Shown: positions 1 to 9,104, counted from the stretch's first letter. The stretch is 64,000 bases of DNA from Rhodobacteraceae bacterium HTCC2150 (GCA_000169395.1 AAXZ01000001.1:496001-560000); one strand, 5' to 3'. The notes: generated by a model from the letters alone, not told the origin. Program-made: numbers and translations.

Positions 1-1
1 A

Positions 2-667
2 CAAAGAGTCGCTTTAGCGCGATCACTTGTCAAAGAAGCAAAGATTGTTTTGTTAGATGAACCACTTGTCAATCTTGATTATAAATTGCGCGAACAATTG
101 CGCGAAGAGTTTCGAGGAATTTTTGATACCAAGGCTTCAGAGGATTCAATATTAATTTATTCTTCGACTGATCCTGTGGAAGCCATGCAGTTAGGTGGTC
201 AAATTTTAGTAATGGATGAGGGACGTATTCTTCAGCAGGCCAGTGCTAAAGAAATCTATGAAAACCCAATCTCTGCGAAGGTTTCCCAAATTACAAATGA
301 TCCTGCGATGAATTTGTTTGATGGAAGGATTGAGGACGGTTGTATTGTTTTGAGCCCAGAAATTAAGTTTAATTTACCGTCACATTTTAATGGATTGCCG
401 CAAGGTGACTTTACTTTTGGCTTACGGGCTGCAGCCATTAGCTTAGATGATAATGGATTTCCGTTTTCAGTTGAGTTGTCTGAAATTAGTGGCTCGGAAA
501 CCTTTCTCCATGTGAGACATGAAGGCTTGAAAATTGTTGGTTTGTTGAATTTGGTTCAGAATTTTCCAGTTGGGGGCAAAGTGTCAATAAGGTTTGATAC
601 AAAACATTTGTACGCGTTTGCGCGAGATGGACGTTTAAAGTCTTCTCCATACGGTGGGTTACAATAA
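2..667 (+). CDS. glpS: Glycerol ABC transporter ATP-binding protein GlpS (5' end outside window)
   Basis: C-terminal part of an ABC transporter ATPase; the reading frame is open to the left edge, so the start lies upstream. The visible part begins just after the signature motif (QRVALARSL), followed by Walker B and D-loop (VLLDEPLVNLD). A TOBE-like C-terminal domain follows. The usual His of the H-loop is replaced (YSSTDPVEAM where THD is expected). It overlaps the next ATPase gene by one base (TAATG), so the two are translationally coupled. Two different ATPases in tandem are typical of the GlpSTPQV glycerol importer of alphaproteobacteria, and that pairing is the basis for the name. Its DNA is visibly more AT-rich than most of the window. 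Assignment to glycerol rather than another sugar alcohol is inference. Confidence 0.75.
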   Translation, partial: QRVALARSLVKEAKIVLLDEPLVNLDYKLREQLREEFRGIFDTKASEDSILIYSSTDPVEAMQLGGQILVMDEGRILQQASAKEIYENPISAKVSQITNDPAMNLFDGRIEDGCIVLSPEIKFNLPSHFNGLPQGDFTFGLRAAAISLDDNGFPFSVELSEISGSETFLHVRHEGLKIVGLLNLVQNFPVGGKVSIRFDTKHLYAFARDGRLKSSPYGGLQ

Positions 668-1740
668 TGGCTAAAATTACGCTTCAAAATATAGCTCATT
701 CGTACAATCCGGGAGCAGCAGAAAAAATATATGCTTTAAACTCTTTTGACATGACCTGGGTTGATGGTGGACGTTATGCAATCCTTGGTCCATCAGGGTG
801 TGGCAAAAGTACGATGTTGAACATTATGTCGGGTATTGTGACGCCGTCTGAAGGCAAACTATTGTTTGATGGCGTGGACGTCACAAACGTATCAACCTCG
901 GAGCGTAACATTGCCCAGGTTTTCCAGTTTCCAGTGATTTATGGGACTATGACGGTTGAACAGAATTTGGCATTTCCATTGGTGTGTCGGAATTATGACA
1001 AGCCTGTGATTGCTGCCAAAGTTCAGGAGGTGGCAGAAGCATTGAGTTTGGAAAAGTTGCTGAAGAAATCTGCAAGTAAACTAACTGCCGATCAAAAACA
1101 GCTAATTTCACTGGGTCGTGGATTAGTCCGTGACGACGTTTCTGCAGTCCTGATGGATGAACCTCTAACTGTTATCGATCCTGATCTGAAATTCCGGCTC
1201 CGTAGGCAACTCAAAGAAATTAACCATAAATATAGTTCAACTCTGATCTACGTTACTCACGATCAGAATGAGGCGATGACTTTTGCAGAAAATATTATTG
1301 TTATGGATGAAGGTAATATTGTTCAGGTCGGTACGCCAGCTGAGCTATTTGAGAGGCCTAAAACGACTTTTGTTGGGTATTTCATAGGTGCTCCAGCGAT
1401 GAATTTTATTGATTGTGAAGCTTATGAAAATAAAACTGTTCGCCTGGGAGATGTAATGATCACCACAGACACAGATATGTCTAGTGTTAAGTCCAAGAGG
1501 TTGAAGTTGGGTATTCGGGCTGAGTACATTAAAATTGCGGATAAGATGGGTACCAATAGAATACCAGTAAGTATTCAACGTGTTGAAGATTTGGGTAGTC
1601 ACAAGTTGGTTACAGCAGTATTTAACGGGCTTAACCTAAAAGTTAAGGCGGATCGAGACAAATTGATCTTGAGTGAAGATGTATATCTTGAACTGCCCCC
1701 AGAAAATTGCTGCCTGTATGTAGATGATACCCTTATTTAG
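667..1740 (+). CDS. glpT: Glycerol ABC transporter ATP-binding protein GlpT
   Basis: Complete 357-residue ABC ATPase of the sugar/glycerol (CUT1-like) class, cytoplasmic, expected to pair with GlpS to power glycerol import. Walker A GPSGCGKST is at residues 41-49, the Q-loop (QVFQF) near 87, Walker B (VLMDEP) near 161-166 and the H-loop His (VTHDQ) at 198. The signature motif is degenerate: LTADQ (139-143) in place of LSGGQ. A TOBE-type C-terminal domain follows residue 240. The start overlaps the glpS stop. In related genomes glpP, glpQ (permeases) and glpV (binding protein) follow directly; here none do, and the next 1.58 kb has no intact gene. It could be a non-functional leftover unless the permeases are encoded elsewhere. 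Confidence 0.75.
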   Translation: MAKITLQNIAHSYNPGAAEKIYALNSFDMTWVDGGRYAILGPSGCGKSTMLNIMSGIVTPSEGKLLFDGVDVTNVSTSERNIAQVFQFPVIYGTMTVEQNLAFPLVCRNYDKPVIAAKVQEVAEALSLEKLLKKSASKLTADQKQLISLGRGLVRDDVSAVLMDEPLTVIDPDLKFRLRRQLKEINHKYSSTLIYVTHDQNEAMTFAENIIVMDEGNIVQVGTPAELFERPKTTFVGYFIGAPAMNFIDCEAYENKTVRLGDVMITTDTDMSSVKSKRLKLGIRAEYIKIADKMGTNRIPVSIQRVEDLGSHKLVTAVFNGLNLKVKADRDKLILSEDVYLELPPENCCLYVDDTLI

Positions 1741-2003
1741 TTACTTTAAAAACAATATTCAAAATGTTGGGTAAAGCTCACGAAATAATGTCAAGTGTAT
1801 GCTGCCAGAAAGTATCATAGGCCGAAGTCTTTGCGCGTGGCGGTCCCAAAGACGTTATGGTCTAAAACCAAGTCAACGAATCTGCTAAGATCAAGTGGCT
1901 GGCCGAAGCTTAAGTTTGGCTGCCGTGCCCTGGTTTGTGTCGACGATCCAGAGAACGCAGATCCGCAACAGAAAACTCTGCATATGCGGTCCCCGGCGCT
2001 CAT
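1741..2003. other. Non-coding stretch after glpT
   Basis: Between the glpT stop and the ornithine cyclodeaminase pseudogene no convincing gene, RNA or terminator is seen. Short open frames on both strands lack ribosome binding sites and recognisable protein sequence. This is where glpPQV would be expected if the operon were complete. Confidence 0.5.
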
Positions 2004-2966
2004 TTAGAAACCCACTTCCATGCCAACGCCTTTGGTCTTGGCAATTTCAACAGTGCTCGCAGAAACTGCGAGGTCTTGAAGGCCGACCCCTGTGCCATTA
2101 ATCAAAGTGATCTCATTGTCATTTGTGCGGACTGCGTGGATGCCATTGATATCTGCGCCCAGTTTATGGATGTTGTCGCGTGATTTGAGGCCATTGGAAA
2201 CTGCATGTTGTGCTTCGCCCAAAGTCACCAATTGTGCGATCTCATCGATGAACACGGTCGCTTTGACGATCAGATCGATTTCGCACCCTTGCTTACCAAT
2301 GGTGTCAGTACCGATGCACGCGATGTGTGTGCTGTCACTGATGTGAGCGGCGCCAAAGATCGGGTTGAATGAGGATATCATGGAAATCACCACATCTGTG
2401 GCGTTCATACCTTCAAGCGGAACAGCCTCGAATGGCAAATAAAATTCCACAGCAACCTCTGTGAGGCTTGTTAGCATTTCGGAATGGTAATTCCAGCCAA
2501 TTACCCTCTCGAAGATGTTAGTTTCAAGGGCGTGACGCAGTTGGAATTTTGCCTGATGGCCTGCACCGATCATGCAAATCACTTTGCTATCCTTACGCGC
2601 AAGATGCTTGATGGACACTTAGAAAGCAGCAGCCGTGCACAGGTGTGTCAACAAATTGCCGCCAACTATTGCCGCGATATTGTCGGTATCTGGATCAAAC
2701 AGGAATACGGTAGACTGATGGTAGATCAATCTCCGCCCTTTGCAGTTTTGCTTGGGTGCAGCCCCCTGACTGTGCAGGTGTGCGATGCTGGTCCACCAAT
2801 GGGCCTCATCCTTGCCAGCTAGAAACGGGGGCTATGGCTAACGCACAGGTTTCAGTACCTTGGCCGCAACCAGTTCGGCCTGCAGTGGTTCAAGGTCGCC
2901 AAGGGCGTCACCAGTACGTTGAACGTGGGATTGCAGATCATTGGGGATAAGCAGTGCGATGTTCAT
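2004..2966 (-). pseudogene. Ornithine cyclodeaminase / mu-crystallin family pseudogene
   Basis: The minus strand from 2966 down to 2004 reads in one frame for about 320 codons, the normal length of ornithine cyclodeaminase-family NAD(P)-dependent enzymes (deaminases and imine reductases). It is broken by three in-frame stops: TAG at 2838-2840, TAG at 2832-2834 and TAA at 2619-2621. Family hallmarks remain: STVFLFDPDT before the first stretch of LT...TAAA, then KHLARKD, the nucleotide-binding MIGAGHQAKFQL, and a C-terminal GVGLQDLAVSAS. The third stop falls inside the highly conserved TAAASA region. No frameshift was found, so decay by point mutation appears recent. The N-terminal 80 codons match the family only weakly. 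It lies antisense to its neighbours. Which substrate the ancestor used cannot be told. Confidence 0.8.
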
Positions 2967-3254
2967 GCCGCGAGCCCCCAATGCGTCGCAATTATGTGGT
3001 GAGGTGACTCCCGACCTGGAAGAATGTCTTTGAGTGAGTTTTTGATAGATTCACAGTTTTTAGCGCTGTTGACCTTTGCAGAGGTCGTGGCGTTTTCTTT
3101 TTGCATCATTGAACTGATGGGCAAAGTGAGAACGGGTGATGAATGGCGTTGTGTCAGATTTGTGCCAATAGGAAACATGTGTTCCTTCTTCGTTCTGCAA
3201 AAGGCTACATTTATCTTCATAACAAGTATCTTTGCTTGTTGCTGTTTTTACTGC
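2967..3254. other. Upstream region of serC, no gene seen
   Basis: This stretch between the pseudogene and the serC leader has no supported coding sequence. Small open frames exist on both strands, but none has a Shine-Dalgarno sequence or recognisable product. It should contain the serC promoter, which I could not place with confidence. Confidence 0.4.
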
Positions 3255-3312
3255 GGTTCCGTATGTCTGGCGGTGGGACACCCTTCCCCAACGAAGGGCA
3301 TATATCTGTGAG
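3255..3312 (+). ncRNA. Candidate serC leader RNA element
   Basis: Directly before serC is a compact structured leader. It includes a perfect 6-bp hairpin, CCCTTC (3281-3286) with GAAGGG (3293-3298) around the loop CCCAAC, preceded by a G-rich single-stranded stretch. A 'serC' RNA motif upstream of phosphoserine aminotransferase genes is known in Alphaproteobacteria from comparative genomics. Position and general form fit, but I recall the motif rather than having aligned it, and its exact boundaries are uncertain. The element ends about 10 nt before the serC start codon and overlaps the ribosome binding site region, so translational control is plausible. Confidence 0.5.
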
Positions 3313-3322
3313 GATAACATTT

Positions 3323-4462
3323 ATGACTATACAACCGGTCGCGCGGCCTAATAACGCGCGTTTTTCTTCTGGCCCCTGTGCCAAACCCCCTACATGGACA
3401 GTAAACGCATTGGTCAATGCCCCTTTGGGTAGATCGCACCGTGCCGCCATTGGTAAAAGCAAACTTGCAACAGCCATCGATTCCACTCGTGCACTTCTGG
3501 GCGTACCGGATGATTACCGCATTGGTATTGTGCCTGCATCCGATACGGGTGCTGTTGAAATGGCGTTGTGGAACCTGCTTGGCGAACGGCATGTTGAGAT
3601 GCTGGCCTGGGAAAGCTTTGGCGCAGGTTGGATAACGGATGTGGTTAAACAGCTGAAAATCGAAGCGACAGCAAAAACCGCCGATTATGGTCAGATCGTG
3701 GATTTGGCTTCTGTTAATTTTGACAACGACGTTGTGTTTACATGGAATGGCACAACATCCGGCGTTTGCGTGCCAAACGGTGATTTTATCCCAGCTGACC
3801 GTGATGGTTTGACGATTTGTGATGCCACTTCTGCGGTGTTCGCGATGGATTTACCTTGGGATAAATTGGATGTGACAACATTCAGCTGGCAAAAGGTTCT
3901 GGGTGGTGAGGGTGCACATGGCGTGATTATCCTTTCACCGCGTGCTGTGGCACGTCTTGAAAACTATACGCCAGCATGGCCCTTGCCCAAAATCTTTCGC
4001 ATGACCAAAGGCGGTAAATTGATCGAGGGGATATTTACCGGTGCCACGATCAACACGCCATCCATGTTGTGTGTCGAGGATTACCTGTTCGCGCTGGATT
4101 GGGCGCGCTCTGTCGGTGGGTTGAAGGGCCTGATTGCGCGTGCAGATGCAAATGCTGCGGCGGTTGCCGAACTGGTTGATGCCGAGGACTGGATCGATTT
4201 CCTAGCCGAAGATCCAGCAACGCGTTCTTGCACATCGGTTTGTGTGAAATTCACGGATGATCGCATCAAAGATGGTGCCGCTTTCGCCAAAGCCATTGCA
4301 AAGTGTTTGGATACCGAAGGCGTTGCCTTTGATATCGGTGCTTATCGCGACGCACCTGCTGGCTTGCGTATTTGGTGTGGTGCAACGGTGGAAACTGCTG
4401 ACGTTGCCGCCCTAATGCCGTGGATCAAATGGGCCTTTGAGGCCGAGATCGCCGCCCAATAA
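3323..4462 (+). CDS. serC: Phosphoserine aminotransferase
   Basis: PLP-dependent enzyme converting 3-phosphohydroxypyruvate plus glutamate to O-phosphoserine, the second step of serine synthesis (379 residues). The PLP lysine is K191 in FSWQKVLGG; an upstream CDATSA gives the PLP-contacting Asp. The ATG at 3323 was chosen because the conserved SSGPCAKPP motif starts about 15 residues in and GAGGA lies just upstream; a longer frame back to 3143 would read through the structured leader into non-conserved sequence. It is 61 bp ahead of serA, clearly the same operon, so both early steps of the pathway are made together. Confidence 0.95.
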   Translation: MTIQPVARPNNARFSSGPCAKPPTWTVNALVNAPLGRSHRAAIGKSKLATAIDSTRALLGVPDDYRIGIVPASDTGAVEMALWNLLGERHVEMLAWESFGAGWITDVVKQLKIEATAKTADYGQIVDLASVNFDNDVVFTWNGTTSGVCVPNGDFIPADRDGLTICDATSAVFAMDLPWDKLDVTTFSWQKVLGGEGAHGVIILSPRAVARLENYTPAWPLPKIFRMTKGGKLIEGIFTGATINTPSMLCVEDYLFALDWARSVGGLKGLIARADANAAAVAELVDAEDWIDFLAEDPATRSCTSVCVKFTDDRIKDGAAFAKAIAKCLDTEGVAFDIGAYRDAPAGLRIWCGATVETADVAALMPWIKWAFEAEIAAQ

Positions 4463-4471
4463 TTTTTCGGT

Positions 4472-4490
4472 GTGCGGGCAACCCTCGCAC
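4472..4490 (+). other. Intercistronic hairpin between serC and serA
   Basis: GTGCGGG (4472-4478) can pair with CCC-T-CGCAC (4482-4490) around a CAA loop, with one bulged T. No T-run follows, so it is not an intrinsic terminator; it may stabilise or process the serC-serA message. Confidence 0.4.
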
Positions 4491-4523
4491 GCCCATTCCC
4501 AACATTCTTAAAGGAGAGGCATC

Positions 4524-6116
4524 ATGGCCCCCAAAGTACTCGTATCTGACAAACTATCCCCAACCGCCGTTCAAATTTTCCGCGACCGCGGCATTGACGT
4601 GGATTTCCAACCTGATCTGGGCAAAGACAAAGCAAAATTGCTGGAAGTGATCGGACAGTATGATGGTCTTGCGATCCGTTCTGCCACCAAAGTTACCGAA
4701 AAGATTTTGGCGGCCGCGACAAATCTAAAAGTGATTGGCCGCGCGGGCATCGGTGTGGACAATGTAGATCGCGAAGCGGCATCAAAAAACGGTGTGATCG
4801 TAATGAACACGCCATTTGGTAACATGATCACAACAGCAGAACACGCCATCGCAATGATGTTTGCTGTGGCGCGTCAAATCCCAGAAGCCAGTGCAAGTAC
4901 ACATGCCGGTAAATGGGAAAAATCAAAATTCATGGGCGTTGAGCTTACCAGCAAAACCCTTGGTGTGATTGGTGCGGGTAACATTGGCGGTATTGTTTGT
5001 GACCGCGCGCTGGGCCTAAAGATGAAAGTGGTCGCGTATGACCCCTATCTAAGCCAAGAACGCGCCGATAAATTGGGCATTCAAAAGGTGGAATTGGATG
5101 AATTGCTGGCGCGTGCTGATTTCATCACGTTGCACGTTCCGTTTACCGATCAAACAGCCAACATTCTAAGTGCGGAAAATATCGCGAAAACCAAAAAAGG
5201 CGTGCGCATTGTGAACTGTGCCCGTGGTGGTTTGGTGGATGAGGCGGCATTAGCCGAAGCGTTGAAATCTGGCCATGTTGCCGGTGCCGCGTTTGATGTA
5301 TTTGCGGTTGAACCGGCCACAGACAGCCCCTTGTTTAACCTGCCAAACGTAGTCTGTACGCCGCACTTGGGTGCAGCAACAACCGAGGCACAAGAAAACG
5401 TGGCACTGCAGGTTGCTGAACAAATCAGCGATTATTTGTTGACGGGTGCTGTGACCAACGCCTTGAACATGCCGTCTGTTACGGCAGAAGAAGCCAAGGT
5501 TATGGGCCCATGGATCAAATTGGCCGATCACCTGGGTGCTTTCATTGGGCAAATGACCGATGAGCCGATCAAAGCGATTAACATCCTTTATGATGGGTCG
5601 GTTTCTGAAATGAATTTGGCGGCTTTAAATTGTTCGGCTGTTGCGGGCATCATGAAAGCCGCAAATCCTGATGTGAATATGGTTTCAGCACCAATCATTG
5701 CCAAAGATCGTGGCATCAAAATCTCAACCACCAATCAGGCGAAATCTGGTGCTTTTGATGGATACGTAAAAGTAACTGTTGTGACGGATAAACGCGAACG
5801 TTCGATCGCGGGTACTGTGTTCTCTGATGGCAAGCCACGCTTTATCCAAATCAAAGGCATTAACATCGATGCAGAAATCGGTGCACACATGCTTTACACA
5901 ACAAACGAGGATGTGCCCGGTATCATCGGTACGCTGGGTCAAACCATGGGTGGCAATGGCGTGAATATCGCCAACTTTACCCTTGGTCGTTCCGAGGTTG
6001 GTGGTGAGGCAATAGCGTTGCTTTATGTTGACAGTGCAATTCCAGCGCCAATTTTGGCAGAACTGAAAACAACTGGCATGTTCCAATCAGTGAACCCATT
6101 GCGTTTCGACGTTTAA
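4524..6116 (+). CDS. serA: D-3-phosphoglycerate dehydrogenase
   Basis: NAD-dependent oxidation of 3-phosphoglycerate to 3-phosphohydroxypyruvate, the first committed step of serine synthesis. At 530 residues it is the long form: catalytic and Rossmann domains (GVIGAGNIGG at 147-156; catalytic Arg in NCARGG, Glu in AVEPA, His in TPHLGA), an intervening domain and a C-terminal ACT domain (from about 455, with DVPGIIGTLG) that normally gives serine feedback control. AAGGAG lies 8 nt before the ATG. Second gene of serC-serA, followed by an intrinsic terminator. Confidence 0.96.
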   Translation: MAPKVLVSDKLSPTAVQIFRDRGIDVDFQPDLGKDKAKLLEVIGQYDGLAIRSATKVTEKILAAATNLKVIGRAGIGVDNVDREAASKNGVIVMNTPFGNMITTAEHAIAMMFAVARQIPEASASTHAGKWEKSKFMGVELTSKTLGVIGAGNIGGIVCDRALGLKMKVVAYDPYLSQERADKLGIQKVELDELLARADFITLHVPFTDQTANILSAENIAKTKKGVRIVNCARGGLVDEAALAEALKSGHVAGAAFDVFAVEPATDSPLFNLPNVVCTPHLGAATTEAQENVALQVAEQISDYLLTGAVTNALNMPSVTAEEAKVMGPWIKLADHLGAFIGQMTDEPIKAINILYDGSVSEMNLAALNCSAVAGIMKAANPDVNMVSAPIIAKDRGIKISTTNQAKSGAFDGYVKVTVVTDKRERSIAGTVFSDGKPRFIQIKGINIDAEIGAHMLYTTNEDVPGIIGTLGQTMGGNGVNIANFTLGRSEVGGEAIALLYVDSAIPAPILAELKTTGMFQSVNPLRFDV

Positions 6117-6134
6117 GTACAACCAATCCGTTTT

Positions 6135-6173
6135 GGGGCGCGTATCAAATTCGATGCGCGCCCCTTTTCTTTT
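6135..6173 (+). terminator. Intrinsic terminator of serC-serA
   Basis: GGGGCGCG starting at 6135 pairs with CGCGCCCC ending at 6164, extended by further pairs toward the loop, and is followed by TTTTCTTTT. It lies about 18 bp after the serA stop. Confidence 0.85.
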
Positions 6174-6213
6174 GGTCATTAGGTTTTTATGGATATGCCA
6201 AAGGCAGGACATC

Positions 6214-6948
6214 ATGAGCATTTACGCAATAGGCGATATTCACGGGCATTTGGAAAAACTAAAGGATGTCCTTGATCTGATTATCGCGGATCAGGCAAAA
6301 TATGGCTTGCAAAACGCAAGCGTGGTGTTTCTGGGTGACCTAACAGATCGTGGACCCGACAGTCGGGGCGTCATGGATTTTGTGATTGATGGAATTGCTG
6401 CTGGAAAACCTTGGATCGTGATCAAAGGCAACCATGACAGGATGTTTCAATTCTATCTTGATGACCCATCTCGTGCCGATTCCAAATTGCGTGTTGATCT
6501 GACTTGGATGAATCCACGTTTGGGCGGGGACACAACCTTGGCCAGCTATGGTGTTAAGGTTGGCGAAGATGGGCCTGAACAACAAGCAGCGGCACGCGCC
6601 GCTGTGCCGCAATCACATGTTGAATTTTTGCAGAACTTGCCGTTTTTTCACGCACATGAAGGCGTATTCTTTGCTCATGCGGGCGTGCAACCGGGTATTG
6701 CCCTAGCGGATCAGGTTGAGGATGATTTGTTGTGGATCCGCAAAGAATTCCATGACAGCGACTTGGATCATGGGGCGTTGATTGTGCATGGCCACACCCC
6801 CGTTGAGGCGGCCACGCATTATGGCAATCGAGTGAATTTGGATACAGGTGCCGGATACGGCAAGGCAATTTCGGTCGCGGTTTTTGAAGGACGGGATGTT
6901 GCTTTGTTAACGGATACTGGCCGCGTAACCTTGGACCCTAGCGCCTAA
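6214..6948 (+). CDS. Metallophosphoesterase (serine/threonine phosphatase type)
   Basis: 244-residue cytoplasmic phosphoesterase of the calcineurin-like fold. The full set of metal-binding motifs is present in order: GDIHGH near residue 8, GDLTDRGPDS near 45, KGNHDRM near 75, HAGV near 157 and HGHTPV near 194. This resembles bacterial protein phosphatases and ApaH/PrpE-like enzymes; the substrate is unknown. The ATG at 6214 (SIYAIGDIHG) is preferred to an upstream in-frame start because the first motif is normally right at the N terminus and AGGA precedes it. The 3' end overlaps the convergent DMT transporter gene by 11 bp. Confidence 0.85.
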   Translation: MSIYAIGDIHGHLEKLKDVLDLIIADQAKYGLQNASVVFLGDLTDRGPDSRGVMDFVIDGIAAGKPWIVIKGNHDRMFQFYLDDPSRADSKLRVDLTWMNPRLGGDTTLASYGVKVGEDGPEQQAAARAAVPQSHVEFLQNLPFFHAHEGVFFAHAGVQPGIALADQVEDDLLWIRKEFHDSDLDHGALIVHGHTPVEAATHYGNRVNLDTGAGYGKAISVAVFEGRDVALLTDTGRVTLDPSA

Positions 6949-7828
6949 GGGCAATCATCCCAGCCACCGCGATAAATCCGATACCAATTAGCGACACAGC
7001 ATCAGGAAATTCGCCGAAAAACATCATACCCCAAATGACGGCAAAAACCAGATACGAGTAATCGAATGTGGATACGGTGACCGCGCGCGCGGATTGATAG
7101 GCGACAACGGTATAATAACTGCCGATTAACATAGCCAATGCCAACGCAATCAGCGCCAATATGTGCATGGTGCCAAGGGACAACCAAGGTCCCCAAACAA
7201 ACCCAACACCGTCGGTCGGCGTAACAAACAATAAAAAACTAACGATACCGCCGACGACCAAATGGGCAATGGCAGATGCAATTGACATAACCAATGTGTC
7301 TTCTTGTTGGCATTTGGTACCCGTAAGAAGCATCGCAACTGCATATAAAAAGGCCGACAATAGCGGCAAAAGGGCATAGGCGTTGAAACCTGAAGCCTCT
7401 GGTTTAAGCAAGATCAGCACACCGATGAAACCAAGGGTGACAGCAATCCAACCTTTTATGCCAACGGGAACACCTGCAAATAAAGCCGACAAAAGCGCGA
7501 TAAACAAAGGTAGCGTGTAAAATGCAGCGGCTGCATTTGACAGCGGTACATGGGGCAGGGCGATATAATAAGCGACCCACATCAAAGCCAGCAACAAGCT
7601 GCGCAAAGCGGTCCAATAGGGCGCAATAGGCCACCAGTTTTGAACGCGTTGGCGACGCATCATCAACAGAAATACAGGAATGATTAAAAGTGACCGAAGG
7701 ACGAAGAGTTGCCAAACCTGAAACCCGACACTCATCAGTTTTATGATCGCATCACCTAGCGATAAGGCGAACACAGCAAAAACAATGGCGGCGATTGCAC
7801 GGGGTACATTTTGTTCAGTCATGGCCAA
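6938..7828 (-). CDS. DMT (EamA) family transporter
   Basis: 296-residue inner-membrane protein with about ten hydrophobic segments arranged as two EamA repeats, the form of drug/metabolite transporters. Substrate is not evident. It overlaps the convergent metallophosphoesterase gene at its 3' end and is divergent from the P450 gene, with 67 bp between them that must hold both promoters. Confidence 0.85.
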   Translation of the reverse strand: MAMTEQNVPRAIAAIVFAVFALSLGDAIIKLMSVGFQVWQLFVLRSLLIIPVFLLMMRRQRVQNWWPIAPYWTALRSLLLALMWVAYYIALPHVPLSNAAAAFYTLPLFIALLSALFAGVPVGIKGWIAVTLGFIGVLILLKPEASGFNAYALLPLLSAFLYAVAMLLTGTKCQQEDTLVMSIASAIAHLVVGGIVSFLLFVTPTDGVGFVWGPWLSLGTMHILALIALALAMLIGSYYTVVAYQSARAVTVSTFDYSYLVFAVIWGMMFFGEFPDAVSLIGIGFIAVAGMIALRR

Positions 7829-7895
7829 CTCCTAACTTACAGCCATTGCATTGCAATCAGTTTTTCGCTCATGATGTTTTTACAGGAGAATTCAG

Positions 7896-9077
7896 TTGCC
7901 GCATCTTGCCCCAGAAAATACCGACATCAATTTGGCCCAACTTAAATCGGATCCTTATTCGGTTTACAAATACTTGCGGGCAAACGCGCCGGTTTGTCGG
8001 GTAAAGGCAACTGGGCGCACGATGTTGACCAAGGCGGCGGATATCAAGGCCGCCAAAGATAATCCAAAAGTGTTTAGTTCCAATGATCCAAACACACCTA
8101 TGGCGCGCGCATTTCAGGCCCATACATTGATGCGCAAAGATGGTGATGAACATCGCAGCGAACGTATGGCAATGGCCCCCGCCTTTAGCCCGCGATTGAT
8201 CCGTGACCATTGGCAACCGCTTTACCAAAAATTAGCGGAAGATTACGTTTCAAAATTGCCCCGTGGCGAGGTCGTCGATCTTTTCCCTAATTTGGCGGGG
8301 CCATTTGCGGCAAGAACACTTGCCTCTCAAATGGGTATGGCCGAGGCGTCGGATGCGGACATGCAGCGTTGGTCCCAGACCTTGATTGATGGTGCAGGTA
8401 ATTTTGGTTTTGCGGAAAAGTTTTTTGATGACAGCGATCTTGCAAATGCCGAGATGAACGCGCTTTTTGAAACCATTTTAGAGCGTGTCAAAAAAACACC
8501 GGACAACAGCGCCTTTTTCGCCATGGTGAATGCGGAAATCCCTATTGCGCAAAGTCAGATGTATTCTAACGTCAAAATCGCCATTGGCGGCGGCATCAAT
8601 GAACCACGTGATGCCCTATGTACAATCTTGTTTGGATTGCTGGACAACCCTGCACATATAGCTGCGGTAAAAGACGATCCAAAGTGGTTTAGCGAAGCGT
8701 TTGAGGAAGGCATTCGTTGGGTTGCCCCGATCCAAGTGTCATCACGTTTGGTGACCGAGGATATCGTGGTGCGCGATTGTCTTCTTCAACAAGGTGACAC
8801 TGTTATGACCATTCAAGCAAGTGCCGGTCATGATGAAGAAGTGCATGAAAATGGCGAGGTCTTTGATCTTTTCCGTGCAAAGAAAACCCATCAATCTTTT
8901 GGAAATGGACCGCATTTTTGCCAAGGTACCCATGTGGCGCGAATGATGTTGGTGCAGATCATGTTGCCGATGCTGTTTGATCGCTTTCCCAACATGGAAC
9001 TGGCGGATCGTGATGCGGTGATCTGGTCGGGCTTTGGTTTTCGTGGGCCCTTGAACCTACCCGTGCATCTGAAATAA
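7896..9077 (+). CDS. Cytochrome P450
   Basis: Soluble bacterial P450 monooxygenase, 393 residues. The heme-binding motif FGNGPHFCQG puts the thiolate Cys at 342; the ExxR motif of the K-helix is present (EEGIRW), and the I-helix carries GGGINEPRD, in which the usual Thr is replaced by Asn-Glu as in some CYP families with unusual oxygen-activation residues. The start is TTG with AGGAG 7 nt upstream; no ATG fits. No ferredoxin or reductase gene lies beside it, so electron partners must come from elsewhere. Substrate unknown. Confidence 0.9.
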   Translation: MPHLAPENTDINLAQLKSDPYSVYKYLRANAPVCRVKATGRTMLTKAADIKAAKDNPKVFSSNDPNTPMARAFQAHTLMRKDGDEHRSERMAMAPAFSPRLIRDHWQPLYQKLAEDYVSKLPRGEVVDLFPNLAGPFAARTLASQMGMAEASDADMQRWSQTLIDGAGNFGFAEKFFDDSDLANAEMNALFETILERVKKTPDNSAFFAMVNAEIPIAQSQMYSNVKIAIGGGINEPRDALCTILFGLLDNPAHIAAVKDDPKWFSEAFEEGIRWVAPIQVSSRLVTEDIVVRDCLLQQGDTVMTIQASAGHDEEVHENGEVFDLFRAKKTHQSFGNGPHFCQGTHVARMMLVQIMLPMLFDRFPNMELADRDAVIWSGFGFRGPLNLPVHLK

Positions 9078-9080
9078 AAA

Positions 9081-9104
9081 CGGGGGGCTAAAACCCCCCG
9101 CCTT
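9081..9104. terminator. Bidirectional-looking hairpin terminator
   Basis: CGGGGGG (9081-9087) pairs with CCCCCCG (9094-9100) around a 6-nt loop, flanked by AAAAA on the left and CCTTTT on the right. It sits between the convergent P450 and phosphate transporter genes and can serve both strands. Confidence 0.8.

Noticed and set aside
1815-2003. Minus-strand frame of 62 codons after the OCD pseudogene
   Set aside because: No ribosome binding site and no recognisable protein; probably chance.
3143-3322. N-terminal extension of SerC
   Set aside because: The extra 60 residues are unlike SerC, lack a ribosome binding site and run through the structured leader.
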